From: an uncultured Bacilli bacterium
GTDB taxonomy: Bacteria; Bacillota_I; Bacilli_A; RF39; UBA660
Direction: 5' to 3'
DNA: 64,000 bases
NCBI GenBank assembly: GCA_934167665.1
Contig: CAKPLN010000002.1
Location: forward strand, 186,001 to 250,000
Both the position numbers and the translations under genes were made by a program. The notes beneath the pieces were generated by a model. It searched no databases. It was not told where the DNA came from and saw nothing but the letters and a program-made list of their open reading frames with translations. Below, piece after piece: positions 24,301 to 33,150 of this stretch (positions within the stretch are counted from its first letter, which is position 1; each line of letters begins with the position of its first letter).

Positions 24301-24981
24301 GGAATGATGAAGGAAGCTGGTATGGATGAAGATGGAAAGACAGTTTTATATGATGGTAGAACTGGAGAGCCATTTGATCATAGAATAGCTGTTGGTGTAA
24401 TGTATATGATTAAGTTACATCACATGGTTGATGATAAATTACATGCTCGTTCTACTGGTCCATATTCACTAGTTACTCAACAACCATTAGGTGGTAAAGC
24501 TCAATTTGGTGGTCAGAGATTTGGTGAAATGGAAGTTTGGGCATTATATGCTTATGGTGCTGCTCATACTTTACAGGAGATTATGACTGTTAAATCAGAT
24601 GATGTTATTGGTCGTGTAAAAGTTTATGAATCAATAATTAAAGGACAAGAAATAAATCAAGCTGGAATTCCTGAATCATTTAGAGTATTAATGAAAGAAT
24701 TCCAAGCATTAGGTTTGGATGTATCTATTATTAATGATGATGGAGAAACACTACAATTAAAAGATATTGAAGAGTCTGAGGACAAAGAAGACTTTAATTC
24801 TTCAGTTGATGACTTTGAAAGACCACCTGTAGGTGATGTTTCTAAGTCTGATGATGAATATGTTCCAGAAGAGGAAGAAGAATTCGATGATGAAGATGAA
24901 GACGAAGACGAAGGCTTTGAAGAATTCATGGAAGAAGAGTTTAATGGAAAAGAAGATTTTGAGGAAGGAGCTGATCTTTAA
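21346..24981 (+). CDS. rpoB: DNA-directed RNA polymerase beta subunit
   Basis: A 1211-residue RpoB. Core segments include the rifampicin pocket (SQLSQFMDQTNPIAELTNKR, then RLSALGPGGLSRDRAG), ESPEGPNIGLI, GYNYEDAVILNE, KMSGRHGNKGV and LGGKAQFGGQRFGEMEVWAL. At the position equivalent to E. coli His526 the residue is Asn (codon 476, 22771-22773), as in naturally rifampicin-resistant Mollicutes. The C-terminus carries a long acidic tail (about 50 residues, mostly Glu/Asp). The start is GTG 21346 after GTGGGGTGA. Its stop overlaps the rpoC start by one base. Confidence 0.98.
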   Translation: MSYKIVKCGDYRERRNFSKIRNTYELKDLLEIQKKSYNWFIQTGIKEVFDDLFPVENFSGTLSLEFGDYHFDEPRYSIKESKDRETTYSAPLRVEVRLFNRETGEVKEQEIFMGDMPLMTDSGTFVINGAERVIVSQLVRSPSVYFNHEIDKNGRELITSQIIPTRGTWLEFETDARDVLYVRIDRTRKVTLTTLLRAFGLSSDEDILNMFGEDDYLKNTIAKDSTKNTDEALIEIYEKLRPGEPATLDSSKNQIITRFFDEFRYDLAKVGRYKFNRKLNVIDRLLDQTVAEDITNNGEVVIEKGTKITKANLDIVKEALANGFGMLEIKINEELDQYNKVQVVKIYDPSDKKKKIIVVGNDQSIDVKRLTVSDVYASVSYYLNLLHGVGNFDEIDHLGNRRIRQVGELLQNQFRIGVSRMERVIRERMTTQEMEEVTPKTLINIRPVTAAMKEFFGSSQLSQFMDQTNPIAELTNKRRLSALGPGGLSRDRAGVEVRDVNTSHYGRICPIESPEGPNIGLITSLASYAKIDDYGFIMTPYRKVVNCQITDEVCYLTADEELDYIISQSVVETDETNKIISEHVNARFHGENILAKPEQVDYIDVSPQQVVSITTSCIPFLEHDDATRALMGANMQRQAMPLIKTEAPYVGTGVEFIAAKDSGVEVIAKSDGVVEYVDGKKIVVKTMNGKDTYTLANFELANSSICSHQRPIVHVGDKVVANKTVLADGNSTDKGELALGKNMTVAFMTFNGYNYEDAVILNENLVKDDKYTSLHLEDYEMQCRETKLGPEEITRDIPNVSEEARRNLDENGIVTIGTEVKEGDILVGKVTPKGMAELTSEEKLLHAIFGEKTREVRDTSLRVPHGGDGIVHDIKIYSRKDNDELPAGVSKVIRVYIIQKRKIQVGDKMSGRHGNKGVISLILPQEDMPYLPDGTPVDIMLNPQGVPSRMNFGQILEIHMGMACKKLGVHVATPVFDGAHISDIQGMMKEAGMDEDGKTVLYDGRTGEPFDHRIAVGVMYMIKLHHMVDDKLHARSTGPYSLVTQQPLGGKAQFGGQRFGEMEVWALYAYGAAHTLQEIMTVKSDDVIGRVKVYESIIKGQEINQAGIPESFRVLMKEFQALGLDVSIINDDGETLQLKDIEESEDKEDFNSSVDDFERPPVGDVSKSDDEYVPEEEEEFDDEDEDEDEGFEEFMEEEFNGKEDFEEGADL

Positions 24982-27900
24982 TGATAGAAGTAAATAAGTT
25001 TGATGCATTAAAAATTGGAATTGCTTCACCTGAAAAGATTCGTGAATGGTCTTATGGAGAAGTAAAGAAACCTGAAACTATCAATTATCGTACACTTAGA
25101 CCAGAACGTGATGGTTTGTTTTGTGAGAAAATTTTTGGACCTACAAAAGATTTTGAATGTGCTTGTGGTAAGTATAAGCGTGTCCGTTATAAAAATATAG
25201 TTTGTGATAGATGTGGAGTTGAAGTTACTAGGTCTAAAGTACGTCGTGAACGTATGGGGCATATTGAACTAGCAACTCCTGTGTCTCACATTTGGTTCTT
25301 TAAAGGTGTTCCTTCTCGTATGGGACTTGTTCTAGACATGAGTCCAAGAGATTTGGAAGAAGTATTATACTTTGTTAGTTATGTCGTTATTGATAAAGGA
25401 AATGCTCCATTAGAAAATAAACAAACTCTATCAGAAAAAGAATATCGTTCATATTATGAAAAATATGGTACTGGTTTTAGAGTTGGTATGGGTGCTGAAG
25501 CTATTAAGGAATTACTTAAAAAAGTTGATTTGAAGAAAGAAATTGATCAAATAACTTCTGAATTAGATACAGCACAAGGTCAAAAGAGAACTCGTTTATT
25601 GAAAAGACTTGATGTTTTGGCAGCATTTTATAATTCTGGAAATAAACCAGAATGGATGATTATGGATTGTATTCCAGTAATTCCTCCAGAATTACGTCCT
25701 ATGATTCAACTTGATGGTGGACGCTTTGCTACTAGTGATTTGAATGATTTATATAGACGTGTTATTAATAGAAATAATCGTTTAAAGAAACTTATAGATT
25801 TAGGTGCTCCTACTATTATTATTCAAAATGAAAAACGTATGTTACAGGAAGCTGTTGACTCATTATTTGATAATGGACGTCGTGGTAGAAGTGTAACTGG
25901 TGCTGGTAATAGACCATTAAAATCAATTTCTAGTATGTTGAAAGGTAAACAAGGTCGTTTCCGTCAAAACTTATTAGGTAAGCGTGTTGATTACTCTGGT
26001 CGTTCTGTTATCGTTGTTGGACCAAACTTAAAGATGTATCAATGTGGTATTCCAAAGGAAATGGCTCTAGAATTATTTAAGCCACATGTTATTCATGGTT
26101 TAGTAGAAAAAGATATTGCTCACAATATCAAAGCTGCTAAGAGACTTATTGAGAATCAAGATCCTGTTGTTTGGGATATTGTTGAAGAAGTTATCAAGGA
26201 ACATCCAGTTATGCTTAACCGTGCACCAACATTACATAGATTAGGTATTCAAGCATTTGAACCAATCTTAGTTGGTGGTAAAGCAATTCGTCTACATCCA
26301 CTTGTTTGTCCAGCATTTAATGCAGACTTTGATGGTGACCAGATGGCGGTTCACGTTCCTCTTTCTGAAGAAGCTAAAGCTGAAGCTAGATTGTTGATGT
26401 TAGGTTCTAACAATATTCTTCATCCAAAATCAGGTGATCCTATTGTTACGCCTTCTCAAGATATGGTTTTAGGAAACTATTATATAACTATGGAAAAAGC
26501 TGGAGAAGATGGTGAAGGTAGAGTATTTAAAAACTCTAATGAAGCTTTAATGGCTTATGAACGTAGAGAAATAACTTTACATACAAGAATTGTTCTTCCA
26601 GTAGATTCGTTTAAATATAAAGTATTTACTGATAATCAAAAAGGTAAGTATTTAGTTACTACTGTTGGTAAAATTAAATTTAACGAAATATTACCTGATT
26701 CTTTTGCGTTTATTAATGAACCAACTGATGATAATATTCAAAATATTACTCCAAATAAGTATTTCTTAGATAAGGGTACAAATATTCCTGAGGCTATTAA
26801 AGAAATGCCACTTGTAAAACCTTTTGCTAAAGGTACTTTGGAGAAAATAATTGCTCAAGTATTTAAGAGATATAAAACTACTGAAACATCTACTATGCTT
26901 GATAATTTAAAGGATTTAGGATTTAAGTATTCTACAATTTCTGGTATAACTGTTAGTATGGCTGATGTTGAAATAAGTCAAAAGAAACCTGAAATAGTTG
27001 CAGAAGCACAAAAGACTGTTGATAAAATCAATAAACAGTATAAGAGAGGCTTAATAACAGAAGAAGAAAGATTTAATAATGTTATTAGTACATGGAATAA
27101 CGCTACTGACCAAGTAAAAGCTGAACTTGAAGGTGTTTCACATACTGATATTGATAATCCAATATTCATAATGATGAATTCTAAAGCACGTGGTAATATT
27201 TCTAACTTTACTCAAGTTGCTGGTATGCGTGGTATCATGGCTAAACCAGATGGTACTCCAGTAGAAATACCAATCTTATCAAACTTTATTGAAGGATTAT
27301 CTGTTGCTGAATTCTTCTTATCTACTCACGGTGCTCGTAAAGGTTCTGCCGATACTGCACTTAAAACAGCTGATTCTGGTTACTTAACACGTCGTTTAGT
27401 TGATGTATCTCAAGACATGATTGTTAGAGAAAGTGATTGTGGTACTGATCAAGGTGTAGTAGTTCATAGCTTTATAAATGAAAAAACTGGTGCGGTTATC
27501 GAAAGTTTAAGAGATCGTATAGTTGGACGTTTTGCTAATAAGAAGATTATTAATCCTGAAACTAAGGAAGTAATCGTAGATAAGCTTCAATTTATTACAG
27601 AAGCTTTAGCTGATAAAGTTGTTGCTGCTGGAATTACAGAAGTTGAAATACGTACTGCTTTAACTTGTGGTACTCTTAATGGCGTATGTCAAAAATGTTA
27701 TGGACGTAACTTGGCAACAGGTAATTTAGTAGAAATTGGTGAAGCTGTTGGTGTTATGGCTGCTCAATCAATCGGTGAACCTGGTACTCAGCTTACAATG
27801 CGTACATTCCACTCTGGTGGTGTTGCACATGGTGGTGATGCTGATATCACTCAAGGTCTTCCTCGTGTTCAAGAGTTATTTGAAGCTCGTAATCCTAAGG

Positions 27901-28619
27901 CTAAAGCAACAATTGCTGAAATTGATGGTACTGTTACTAAGATTAAAGAAGATCATGGTAAGTATAAGATTAGTATTACTAATAAATTAGAAACTAAAGA
28001 ACATGTTACTAATTATGGATCTAAATTATGCATTGAAAAAGGTACTGAAGTACATTGTGGTGATAAGCTTACGGAAGGTGCTATTAGTCCTAAGGAATTA
28101 TTAGCAGTCACAGATCCTATTACAACTCAAGAATATATCTTGAAAGAAGTACAACATACATATCGTTCTCAAGGTGTTGATATTTCTGATAAGCATATTG
28201 AAATTATTGCACGTAGAATGATTTCTAAAATTAGAATTGTTGAAGGTGGAGATACTAAATTCTTACCTGGTGCACTTGTTAATTTCCGTGAATTTACTGA
28301 TGGTAACAAAGAAGCTATTATAAATGGTAAGAAGCCAGCTCTTGGAAAACCTATCTTACTTGGTATTACTAAAGCTGCTCTTGAAACTGATTCATTCTTA
28401 TCTGCTGCATCTTTCCAGGAAACTACTCGTATCTTGACTGATGCTGCAATTAAGGGAAAAGTAGATCCACTTTCTGGATTAAAAGAAAATGTAATTATTG
28501 GTAAGTTAATTCCTGCTGGTACTGGTAGTAAGGCTTATCGAGATGTTGATTTTGATTTAAAAACAGAATTTATGGATGAAGAACCATTAGAAAAATTAGA
28601 AGATCAATTCATGGAATAA
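24981..28619 (+). CDS. rpoC: DNA-directed RNA polymerase beta' subunit
   Basis: A 1212-residue RpoC. The N-terminal zinc finger (CACGKYKRVRYKNIVCDRCG), the clamp and lid, the catalytic NADFDGDQMAVH with three Mg-binding Asp, the trigger-loop region (MRGIMAKPDG, then FFLSTHGARKGSADTALKTA) and the second zinc site (CGTLNGVCQKCYGR) are all present; then AVGVMAAQSIGEPGTQLTMR and the C-terminal region. Standard length for Firmicutes. ATG 24981 overlaps the rpoB TAA (TAATG), implying coupled translation and matched subunit supply. Confidence 0.98.
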   Translation: MIEVNKFDALKIGIASPEKIREWSYGEVKKPETINYRTLRPERDGLFCEKIFGPTKDFECACGKYKRVRYKNIVCDRCGVEVTRSKVRRERMGHIELATPVSHIWFFKGVPSRMGLVLDMSPRDLEEVLYFVSYVVIDKGNAPLENKQTLSEKEYRSYYEKYGTGFRVGMGAEAIKELLKKVDLKKEIDQITSELDTAQGQKRTRLLKRLDVLAAFYNSGNKPEWMIMDCIPVIPPELRPMIQLDGGRFATSDLNDLYRRVINRNNRLKKLIDLGAPTIIIQNEKRMLQEAVDSLFDNGRRGRSVTGAGNRPLKSISSMLKGKQGRFRQNLLGKRVDYSGRSVIVVGPNLKMYQCGIPKEMALELFKPHVIHGLVEKDIAHNIKAAKRLIENQDPVVWDIVEEVIKEHPVMLNRAPTLHRLGIQAFEPILVGGKAIRLHPLVCPAFNADFDGDQMAVHVPLSEEAKAEARLLMLGSNNILHPKSGDPIVTPSQDMVLGNYYITMEKAGEDGEGRVFKNSNEALMAYERREITLHTRIVLPVDSFKYKVFTDNQKGKYLVTTVGKIKFNEILPDSFAFINEPTDDNIQNITPNKYFLDKGTNIPEAIKEMPLVKPFAKGTLEKIIAQVFKRYKTTETSTMLDNLKDLGFKYSTISGITVSMADVEISQKKPEIVAEAQKTVDKINKQYKRGLITEEERFNNVISTWNNATDQVKAELEGVSHTDIDNPIFIMMNSKARGNISNFTQVAGMRGIMAKPDGTPVEIPILSNFIEGLSVAEFFLSTHGARKGSADTALKTADSGYLTRRLVDVSQDMIVRESDCGTDQGVVVHSFINEKTGAVIESLRDRIVGRFANKKIINPETKEVIVDKLQFITEALADKVVAAGITEVEIRTALTCGTLNGVCQKCYGRNLATGNLVEIGEAVGVMAAQSIGEPGTQLTMRTFHSGGVAHGGDADITQGLPRVQELFEARNPKAKATIAEIDGTVTKIKEDHGKYKISITNKLETKEHVTNYGSKLCIEKGTEVHCGDKLTEGAISPKELLAVTDPITTQEYILKEVQHTYRSQGVDISDKHIEIIARRMISKIRIVEGGDTKFLPGALVNFREFTDGNKEAIINGKKPALGKPILLGITKAALETDSFLSAASFQETTRILTDAAIKGKVDPLSGLKENVIIGKLIPAGTGSKAYRDVDFDLKTEFMDEEPLEKLEDQFME

Positions 28620-28631
28620 TCAAAATATTTT

Positions 28632-28658
28632 AGGATGACAATTTGTCATCCTTTTTTG
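28632..28658 (+). terminator. Rho-independent terminator after rpoC
   Basis: A 9-bp perfect stem AGGATGACA (28632-28640) with TGTCATCCT (28644-28652) is followed by Ts. Confidence 0.9.
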
Positions 28659-28692
28659 TTTAGCAAAATAGTTTAACTTTTTAATAAAAATA

Positions 28693-28721
28693 TTGACTTT
28701 AATTTGAGATAGTGTTATATT
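28693..28721 (+). promoter_or_regulatory. Sigma-A promoter for rpsL-rpsG-fusA
   Basis: TTGACT at 28693-28698 and TATATT at 28716-28721 with a 17-base spacer. Confidence 0.7.
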
Positions 28722-28729
28722 ATTTTTGC

Positions 28730-28800
28730 TGATTAAATAGCTTTGCTTTTTAGCAAAGTTTTATTTAAGGGGTAAAATGATACACCTGGATACGTGTAAA
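28730..28800 (+). ncRNA. Structured leader of the rpsL operon
   Basis: Two hairpins are visible: AAATAGCTTTGC pairs with GCAAAGTTTTATTT around a short T-rich loop (28734-28767), and ACAC..GTGT within the segment 28781-28799. Both lie between the promoter and the rpsL ribosome-binding site. They may take part in operon autoregulation; no known family is assigned. Confidence 0.4.
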
Positions 28801-28817
28801 GAAAGGAGATATATTTT

Positions 28818-29231
28818 ATGCCTACAATTAACCAATTGATTCATAAAAATCGTAAGGACAAAGTAAGAAAGAGTAAGGCTCCAGTTTTAGGAGTTGGTTT
28901 AAATACTATTCAAAAAACTACTACTGATGTTAAGTCACCACAAAAGCGTGGTGTTTGTACTCGTGTTGGTACTAAGACACCTAAAAAGCCAAACTCAGCA
29001 TTACGTAAATATGCTCGTGTTCGTTTATCTAATGGTAAGGAAGTTGATACATATATTCCTGGTATTGGACACAATTTACAAGAGCACAGTGTTGTACTAA
29101 TTCGTGGTGGTCGTGTTAAGGACTTAATCGGTGTTCGTTATCATATTATTCGTGGTACTTTGGATACTGCTGGTGTTAAGGATCGTAAACAAGGCCGTAG
29201 TAAGTATGGTGCTAAAAAACCTAAAAAGTAA
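28818..29231 (+). CDS. rpsL: 30S ribosomal protein S12
   Basis: A 137-residue S12 of the decoding centre. Family blocks: PTINQLIHKNRKDK, CTRVGTKTPKKPNSALRKYARVRL and YIPGIGHNLQEHSVVLIRGG, then RVKDLIGVRYHIIRG. The last block normally reads RVKDLPGVRYH; here residue 104 is Ile instead of the near-universal Pro of the streptomycin-site loop (codon ATC, 29127-29129). The lysines that affect streptomycin binding (TPKKPNS and RVKD) are kept. AAAGGAGAT precedes ATG 28818. Confidence 0.98.
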   Translation: MPTINQLIHKNRKDKVRKSKAPVLGVGLNTIQKTTTDVKSPQKRGVCTRVGTKTPKKPNSALRKYARVRLSNGKEVDTYIPGIGHNLQEHSVVLIRGGRVKDLIGVRYHIIRGTLDTAGVKDRKQGRSKYGAKKPKK

Positions 29232-29279
29232 AATTAACTAATATTAAATATATATTTAAATTGAAGGGAGGAATTTATA

Positions 29280-29747
29280 ATGCGTAAGAGACGTGCAGTT
29301 AAGAGAGATATTTTACCAGATCCAATATATAAGTCTAAGACAGTTGCAAAACTAATTAATACTATTATGTTAGATGGTAAAAAAGGTACCGCTCAAACAA
29401 TAGTTTATGAAGCATTTGATAAAGTTAAGACTAAAAGTGGTAAAGATCCACTAGAAGTATTTAACAATGCTATGGAAAATATTAAACCACAACTTGAAGT
29501 TAAGAGTCGTCGTGTTGGTGGTTCAAATTATCAAGTTCCAGTTGAAGTTACGCCTGCTAGAAGTCAAGCTTTGGCTTTAAGATGGTTAACTAAATATTCA
29601 CGTGATCGTGGTGGAAAAGGAATGGCTGATAATTTAGCAAGTGAAATAATTGATGCATCTAATGGAACAGGTGCAGCAGTTAAAAAACGTGAAGATACTC
29701 ATAGAATGGCTGAAGCTAATAAGGCTTTCGCTCATTATAGATGGTAG
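29280..29747 (+). CDS. rpsG: 30S ribosomal protein S7
   Basis: A 155-residue S7, which nucleates assembly of the 30S head. Recognised by MRKRRAVKRDILPDPIYKSK, VAKLINTIMLDGKKGTAQ, VKSRRVGGSNYQVPVEV, RSQALALRWLTKYSRDR and KREDTHRMAEANKAFAHYRW at the C-terminus. Standard length. It lies 48 bases after rpsL with GGGAGG before ATG 29280. Confidence 0.98.
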   Translation: MRKRRAVKRDILPDPIYKSKTVAKLINTIMLDGKKGTAQTIVYEAFDKVKTKSGKDPLEVFNNAMENIKPQLEVKSRRVGGSNYQVPVEVTPARSQALALRWLTKYSRDRGGKGMADNLASEIIDASNGTGAAVKKREDTHRMAEANKAFAHYRW

Positions 29748-29761
29748 GAAAGGAATAATAT

Positions 29762-31831
29762 ATGGCAAGAGATACGTCTTTAGAAAAGACAAGAAACTTT
29801 GGAATTATGGCCCATATCGATGCTGGTAAGACTACAACTACTGAACGTATTTTATTCCTTGCTGGTAAAATCCATAGAATTGGTGAAACTCATGATGGAG
29901 CTAGCCAGATGGACTGGATGGAACAAGAAAAGGAACGTGGTATTACTATCACATCTGCAGCAACAACTGCATATTGGAAGGGTTATCGTTGCAATATCAT
30001 CGATACTCCAGGTCACGTAGATTTTACAATCGAAGTTAGCCGTAGTTTAAGAGTCCTAGATGGTTCAGTAGCATTACTTGATGCTCAAGCTGGTGTTGAA
30101 CCACAAATGGAAACAGTTTGGAGACAAGCTGATGAATTTAATGTTCCTAGAATTATTTTCGCTAATAAAATGGGAAAAATGGGTGCAGATTTTGCATACA
30201 GTTTAAAGAGTATTAAGAACAGATTAGGAGTTAATGCTGCTCCAATTGAATGGCCAATCGGTGCTGAAGATAACTTTAGTGGTGTTGTTGATATTCTTAC
30301 TAAGAAAGCTTATAAGTTCGATGGTACTGAAGATGAAAATGCTACAGAAATCGAAATACCAGCTGACTTAGTTGATATAGTTAACGAAAAGCATGCTGAA
30401 TTATTAGAAGCAGTTGCTGAATTTGATGATGAAATGATGGAAAAATATCTTGAGGGTGAAGAAATTCCAGTAGATATGGTTAAGAAAGCTATCCGTAGGG
30501 GATGCTTACAAGCTAAATTCTTCCCAGTTATGTGCGGAGATGCTTTAAGCAATATGGGTATTAGACCTTTACTTGATGCTGTTATTGATTACTTACCATC
30601 ACCACTTGATACTTCAGCAATTCATGGTAAGAATTTAAAAGGTGAAGATGAAGTTCGTCATCCAAGTGATGATCAACCATTCAGTTCACTTGCATTCAAA
30701 GTTATGACAGATCCATTTGTAGGACGTTTAACTTTCTTCAGAGTTTACTCTGGACATTTAAGTAGTGGTAGTTATGTATTAAACTCTACTAAAGATGTTA
30801 AAGAAAGAATTGGACGTATACTACAAATGCATGCTAATACACGTAAAGAAATATCTGATGTTTATACAGGAGATATTGCTGCTGCAGTAGGCTTAAAGAA
30901 TACTACTACTGGAGATACTTTATGTGATGAAAAGAAACCAATTATCTTAGAGAGTTTAGTAGTTCCTGAGCCAGTTATTCAACTTGCTGTTGAACCAAAA
31001 TCTAAAGCTGATCAAGATAAGATGGCTTTAGCATTACAAAAATTAGCTGAAGAAGATCCAACATTCAAAGTTCATACAGATCATGAAACTGGTCAAACAG
31101 TTATCGCTGGTATGGGTGAATTACATTTGGACGTTTTAGTAGACCGTATGCGTCGTGAATTTAATGTTGAAGCTAATGTTGGAGCACCTCAAGTTGCTTA
31201 TCGTGAAACTATTAAGCAAGCTGCTGATTGTGAAGGTAAATATATTAAACAATCTGGTGGACGTGGACAATATGGACATGTTTGGGTTAAATTTGAGCCA
31301 AATCCAGATAAGGGATATGAATTCGTTGATCAAATCGTTGGTGGTGTTGTTCCTCGTGAATATATACCAGTTGTAGATAAAGGATTACAAGAAGCTTTAC
31401 AATCTGGAATTCTTGCTGGATATCCAATGATAGACGTTAAAGCTACATTATTTGATGGATCATATCATGATGTTGACTCTAACGAAATGGCATTTAAAAT
31501 TGCTGCTAGCTTTGCATTAAAAGAAGCTAAGAATAAGTGTAATCCTGTATTACTTGAACCAATAATGAAAGTTGATGTTACTACTCCAGAAGAATATTTT
31601 GGAAATGTTATGGGAGATTTAACTTCTCGTCGTGGTAAACCACTTGGTCAAGAAGCTCAAGGAAATGCAGTTAAACTTAGTGCTATGGTTCCACTTTCTG
31701 AAATGTTTGGATATGCTACTAATTTGCGTTCTAATACACAAGGTAGAGCTACATTTGTAATGTTCCCAGATCATTATGAAGAAGTTCCAAGAAATATTGC
31801 AGAAGAAATAATTAAAAAGAGTGGAAATTAA
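29762..31831 (+). CDS. fusA: Elongation factor G
   Basis: A 689-residue translocase GTPase. G1 AHIDAGKTTTTE, G2 RGITITSA, G3 DTPGHVDF are standard. The G4 motif NKxD, which reads guanine, is NKMG here (residues 135-138, Gly codon GGA at 30173-30175; the context is IFANKMGKMGADF where NKMDK is usual). Domains II-V follow in order, including GMGELHLDVLVDRMRREF, GGVVPREYIP and MVPLSEMFGYATNLRS. Length matches canonical EF-G1 and synteny (rpsL-rpsG-fusA-tuf) is that of the main translation factor, so this is the housekeeping copy rather than a paralogue. Confidence 0.96.
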   Translation: MARDTSLEKTRNFGIMAHIDAGKTTTTERILFLAGKIHRIGETHDGASQMDWMEQEKERGITITSAATTAYWKGYRCNIIDTPGHVDFTIEVSRSLRVLDGSVALLDAQAGVEPQMETVWRQADEFNVPRIIFANKMGKMGADFAYSLKSIKNRLGVNAAPIEWPIGAEDNFSGVVDILTKKAYKFDGTEDENATEIEIPADLVDIVNEKHAELLEAVAEFDDEMMEKYLEGEEIPVDMVKKAIRRGCLQAKFFPVMCGDALSNMGIRPLLDAVIDYLPSPLDTSAIHGKNLKGEDEVRHPSDDQPFSSLAFKVMTDPFVGRLTFFRVYSGHLSSGSYVLNSTKDVKERIGRILQMHANTRKEISDVYTGDIAAAVGLKNTTTGDTLCDEKKPIILESLVVPEPVIQLAVEPKSKADQDKMALALQKLAEEDPTFKVHTDHETGQTVIAGMGELHLDVLVDRMRREFNVEANVGAPQVAYRETIKQAADCEGKYIKQSGGRGQYGHVWVKFEPNPDKGYEFVDQIVGGVVPREYIPVVDKGLQEALQSGILAGYPMIDVKATLFDGSYHDVDSNEMAFKIAASFALKEAKNKCNPVLLEPIMKVDVTTPEEYFGNVMGDLTSRRGKPLGQEAQGNAVKLSAMVPLSEMFGYATNLRSNTQGRATFVMFPDHYEEVPRNIAEEIIKKSGN

Positions 31832-31850
31832 TTAAATAGTATCAAAATAG

Positions 31851-31879
31851 TTGAAAAAACTTCAATTATTAGATAAAAT
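31851..31879 (+). promoter_or_regulatory. Candidate sigma-A promoter for tuf
   Basis: TTGAAA at 31851-31856 and TAAAAT at 31874-31879, 17-base spacer, in the fusA-tuf gap. Confidence 0.55.
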
Positions 31880-31913
31880 AAATGTTGTAAATTACAAAGG
31901 AGGAAATTTAATT

Positions 31914-33098
31914 ATGGCAAAAGAAAAATTTGATCGTTCAAAACCACATGTTAACATTGGTACAATTGGACACGTAGATCATGGTAAAACTACTTTAACA
32001 GCTGCTATCAGTAAGGTTTTAGCTGGTAAAAATGGTAACCAAGTTGTTGAATTTGAAAATATCGATAAAGCACCAGAAGAAAGAGCTCGTGGTATTACTA
32101 TTAACACTGCTCACATTGAATATAGTACTGAAAAGAGACACTATGCTCACGTAGACTGTCCAGGACATGCTGATTATGTTAAAAACATGATTACAGGTGC
32201 TGCTCAAATGGATGGAGCAATCTTAGTTATTGCTGCTACTGATGGACCAATGGCACAAACTCGTGAACATATCTTACTTGCTCGTCAAGTTGGTGTACCA
32301 AAAATGGTTGTATTCATGAACAAATGTGATATGGTTGATGATGAAGAATTATTAGACTTAGTAGAAATGGAAATTCGTGACTTATTAACAGAATATGGAT
32401 ATGATGGTGATAATACTCCAATTATTCGTGGTTCTGCTCTTAAAGCTCTTGAGGGAGATCCTAAGTGGGTTGCTAAGATTGATGAGTTAATGGATGCTGT
32501 TGATACTTGGATTCCAACTCCTGAAAGAGATAATGATAAACCTTTCTTAATGAGTATTGAAGATGTATTCACTATTACAGGACGTGGTACAGTTGTTACT
32601 GGTCGTGTTGAACGTGGACAATTAAAACTTAACGATGAAGTTGAAATCGTTGGTATTAAACCTACTAAGAAGACAGTTGTTACAGGAATTGAAATGTTCC
32701 GTAAACAATTAGACTTTGCTGAAGCTGGAGATAATGCTGGAGTTTTACTTCGTGGTATCTCTCGTGAAGAAGTTGAACGTGGACAAGTTCTTGCTAAACC
32801 AGGAAGTGTTACACCTCATCATAAATTCAAAGCTACAGTTTATGTATTAAGCAAAGAAGAAGGTGGACGTCATACTCCATTCTTCGCAAACTATCGTCCT
32901 CAATTCTATTTTAGAACTACAGACGTAACTGGTGTTATTTCATTACCAGAAGGTGTTGAAATGGTTATGCCAGGTGATAACGTTAATATCGAGGTTGAAT
33001 TAATTCATCCAATCGCACTTGAACAAGGTACTAAATTCTCTATCCGTGAAGGTGGACGTACTGTTGGTGCTGGTAACGTTACTGAAATTATTGCTTAA
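31914..33098 (+). CDS. tuf: Elongation factor Tu
   Basis: A 394-residue EF-Tu that delivers aminoacyl-tRNA to the ribosome. G-motifs GHVDHGKTT, RGITINTAH, DCPGHADYVKNMITGAAQMD and NKCD are all intact (contrast with EF-G). Domains II and III follow (GRGTVVTGRVERG, TPFFANYRPQFYFRTTDVTG and LIHPIALEQGTKFSIREGGRTVGAGNVTEI). ATG 31914 follows AAAGGAGGA; an in-frame reading from 31851 passes through the promoter and is not used. Codon use is strongly biased to A/T-ending codons as in the other highly expressed genes here. Confidence 0.99.
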   Translation: MAKEKFDRSKPHVNIGTIGHVDHGKTTLTAAISKVLAGKNGNQVVEFENIDKAPEERARGITINTAHIEYSTEKRHYAHVDCPGHADYVKNMITGAAQMDGAILVIAATDGPMAQTREHILLARQVGVPKMVVFMNKCDMVDDEELLDLVEMEIRDLLTEYGYDGDNTPIIRGSALKALEGDPKWVAKIDELMDAVDTWIPTPERDNDKPFLMSIEDVFTITGRGTVVTGRVERGQLKLNDEVEIVGIKPTKKTVVTGIEMFRKQLDFAEAGDNAGVLLRGISREEVERGQVLAKPGSVTPHHKFKATVYVLSKEEGGRHTPFFANYRPQFYFRTTDVTGVISLPEGVEMVMPGDNVNIEVELIHPIALEQGTKFSIREGGRTVGAGNVTEIIA

Positions 33099-33116
33099 TA
33101 ATTAGTAATAATTAAT

Positions 33117-33139
33117 AAAACCGCATTTAGCGGTTTTTT
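33117..33139 (+). terminator. Rho-independent terminator after tuf
   Basis: AAAACCGC (33117-33124) pairs with GCGGTTTT (33130-33137), followed by Ts. Confidence 0.88.
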
Positions 33140-33150
33140 CTTTTAAAGAA

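Noticed and set aside
24657..24929. Ser-rich minus-strand frame opposite the rpoB end
   Set aside because: It is the mirror of the Glu/Asp-rich RpoB tail (GAA/GAT become TTC/ATC and, in this frame, Ser); no ribosome-binding site.
27736..27990. Leu-rich frame inside rpoC
   Set aside because: It is an out-of-frame shadow of the highly conserved RpoC C-terminal region.
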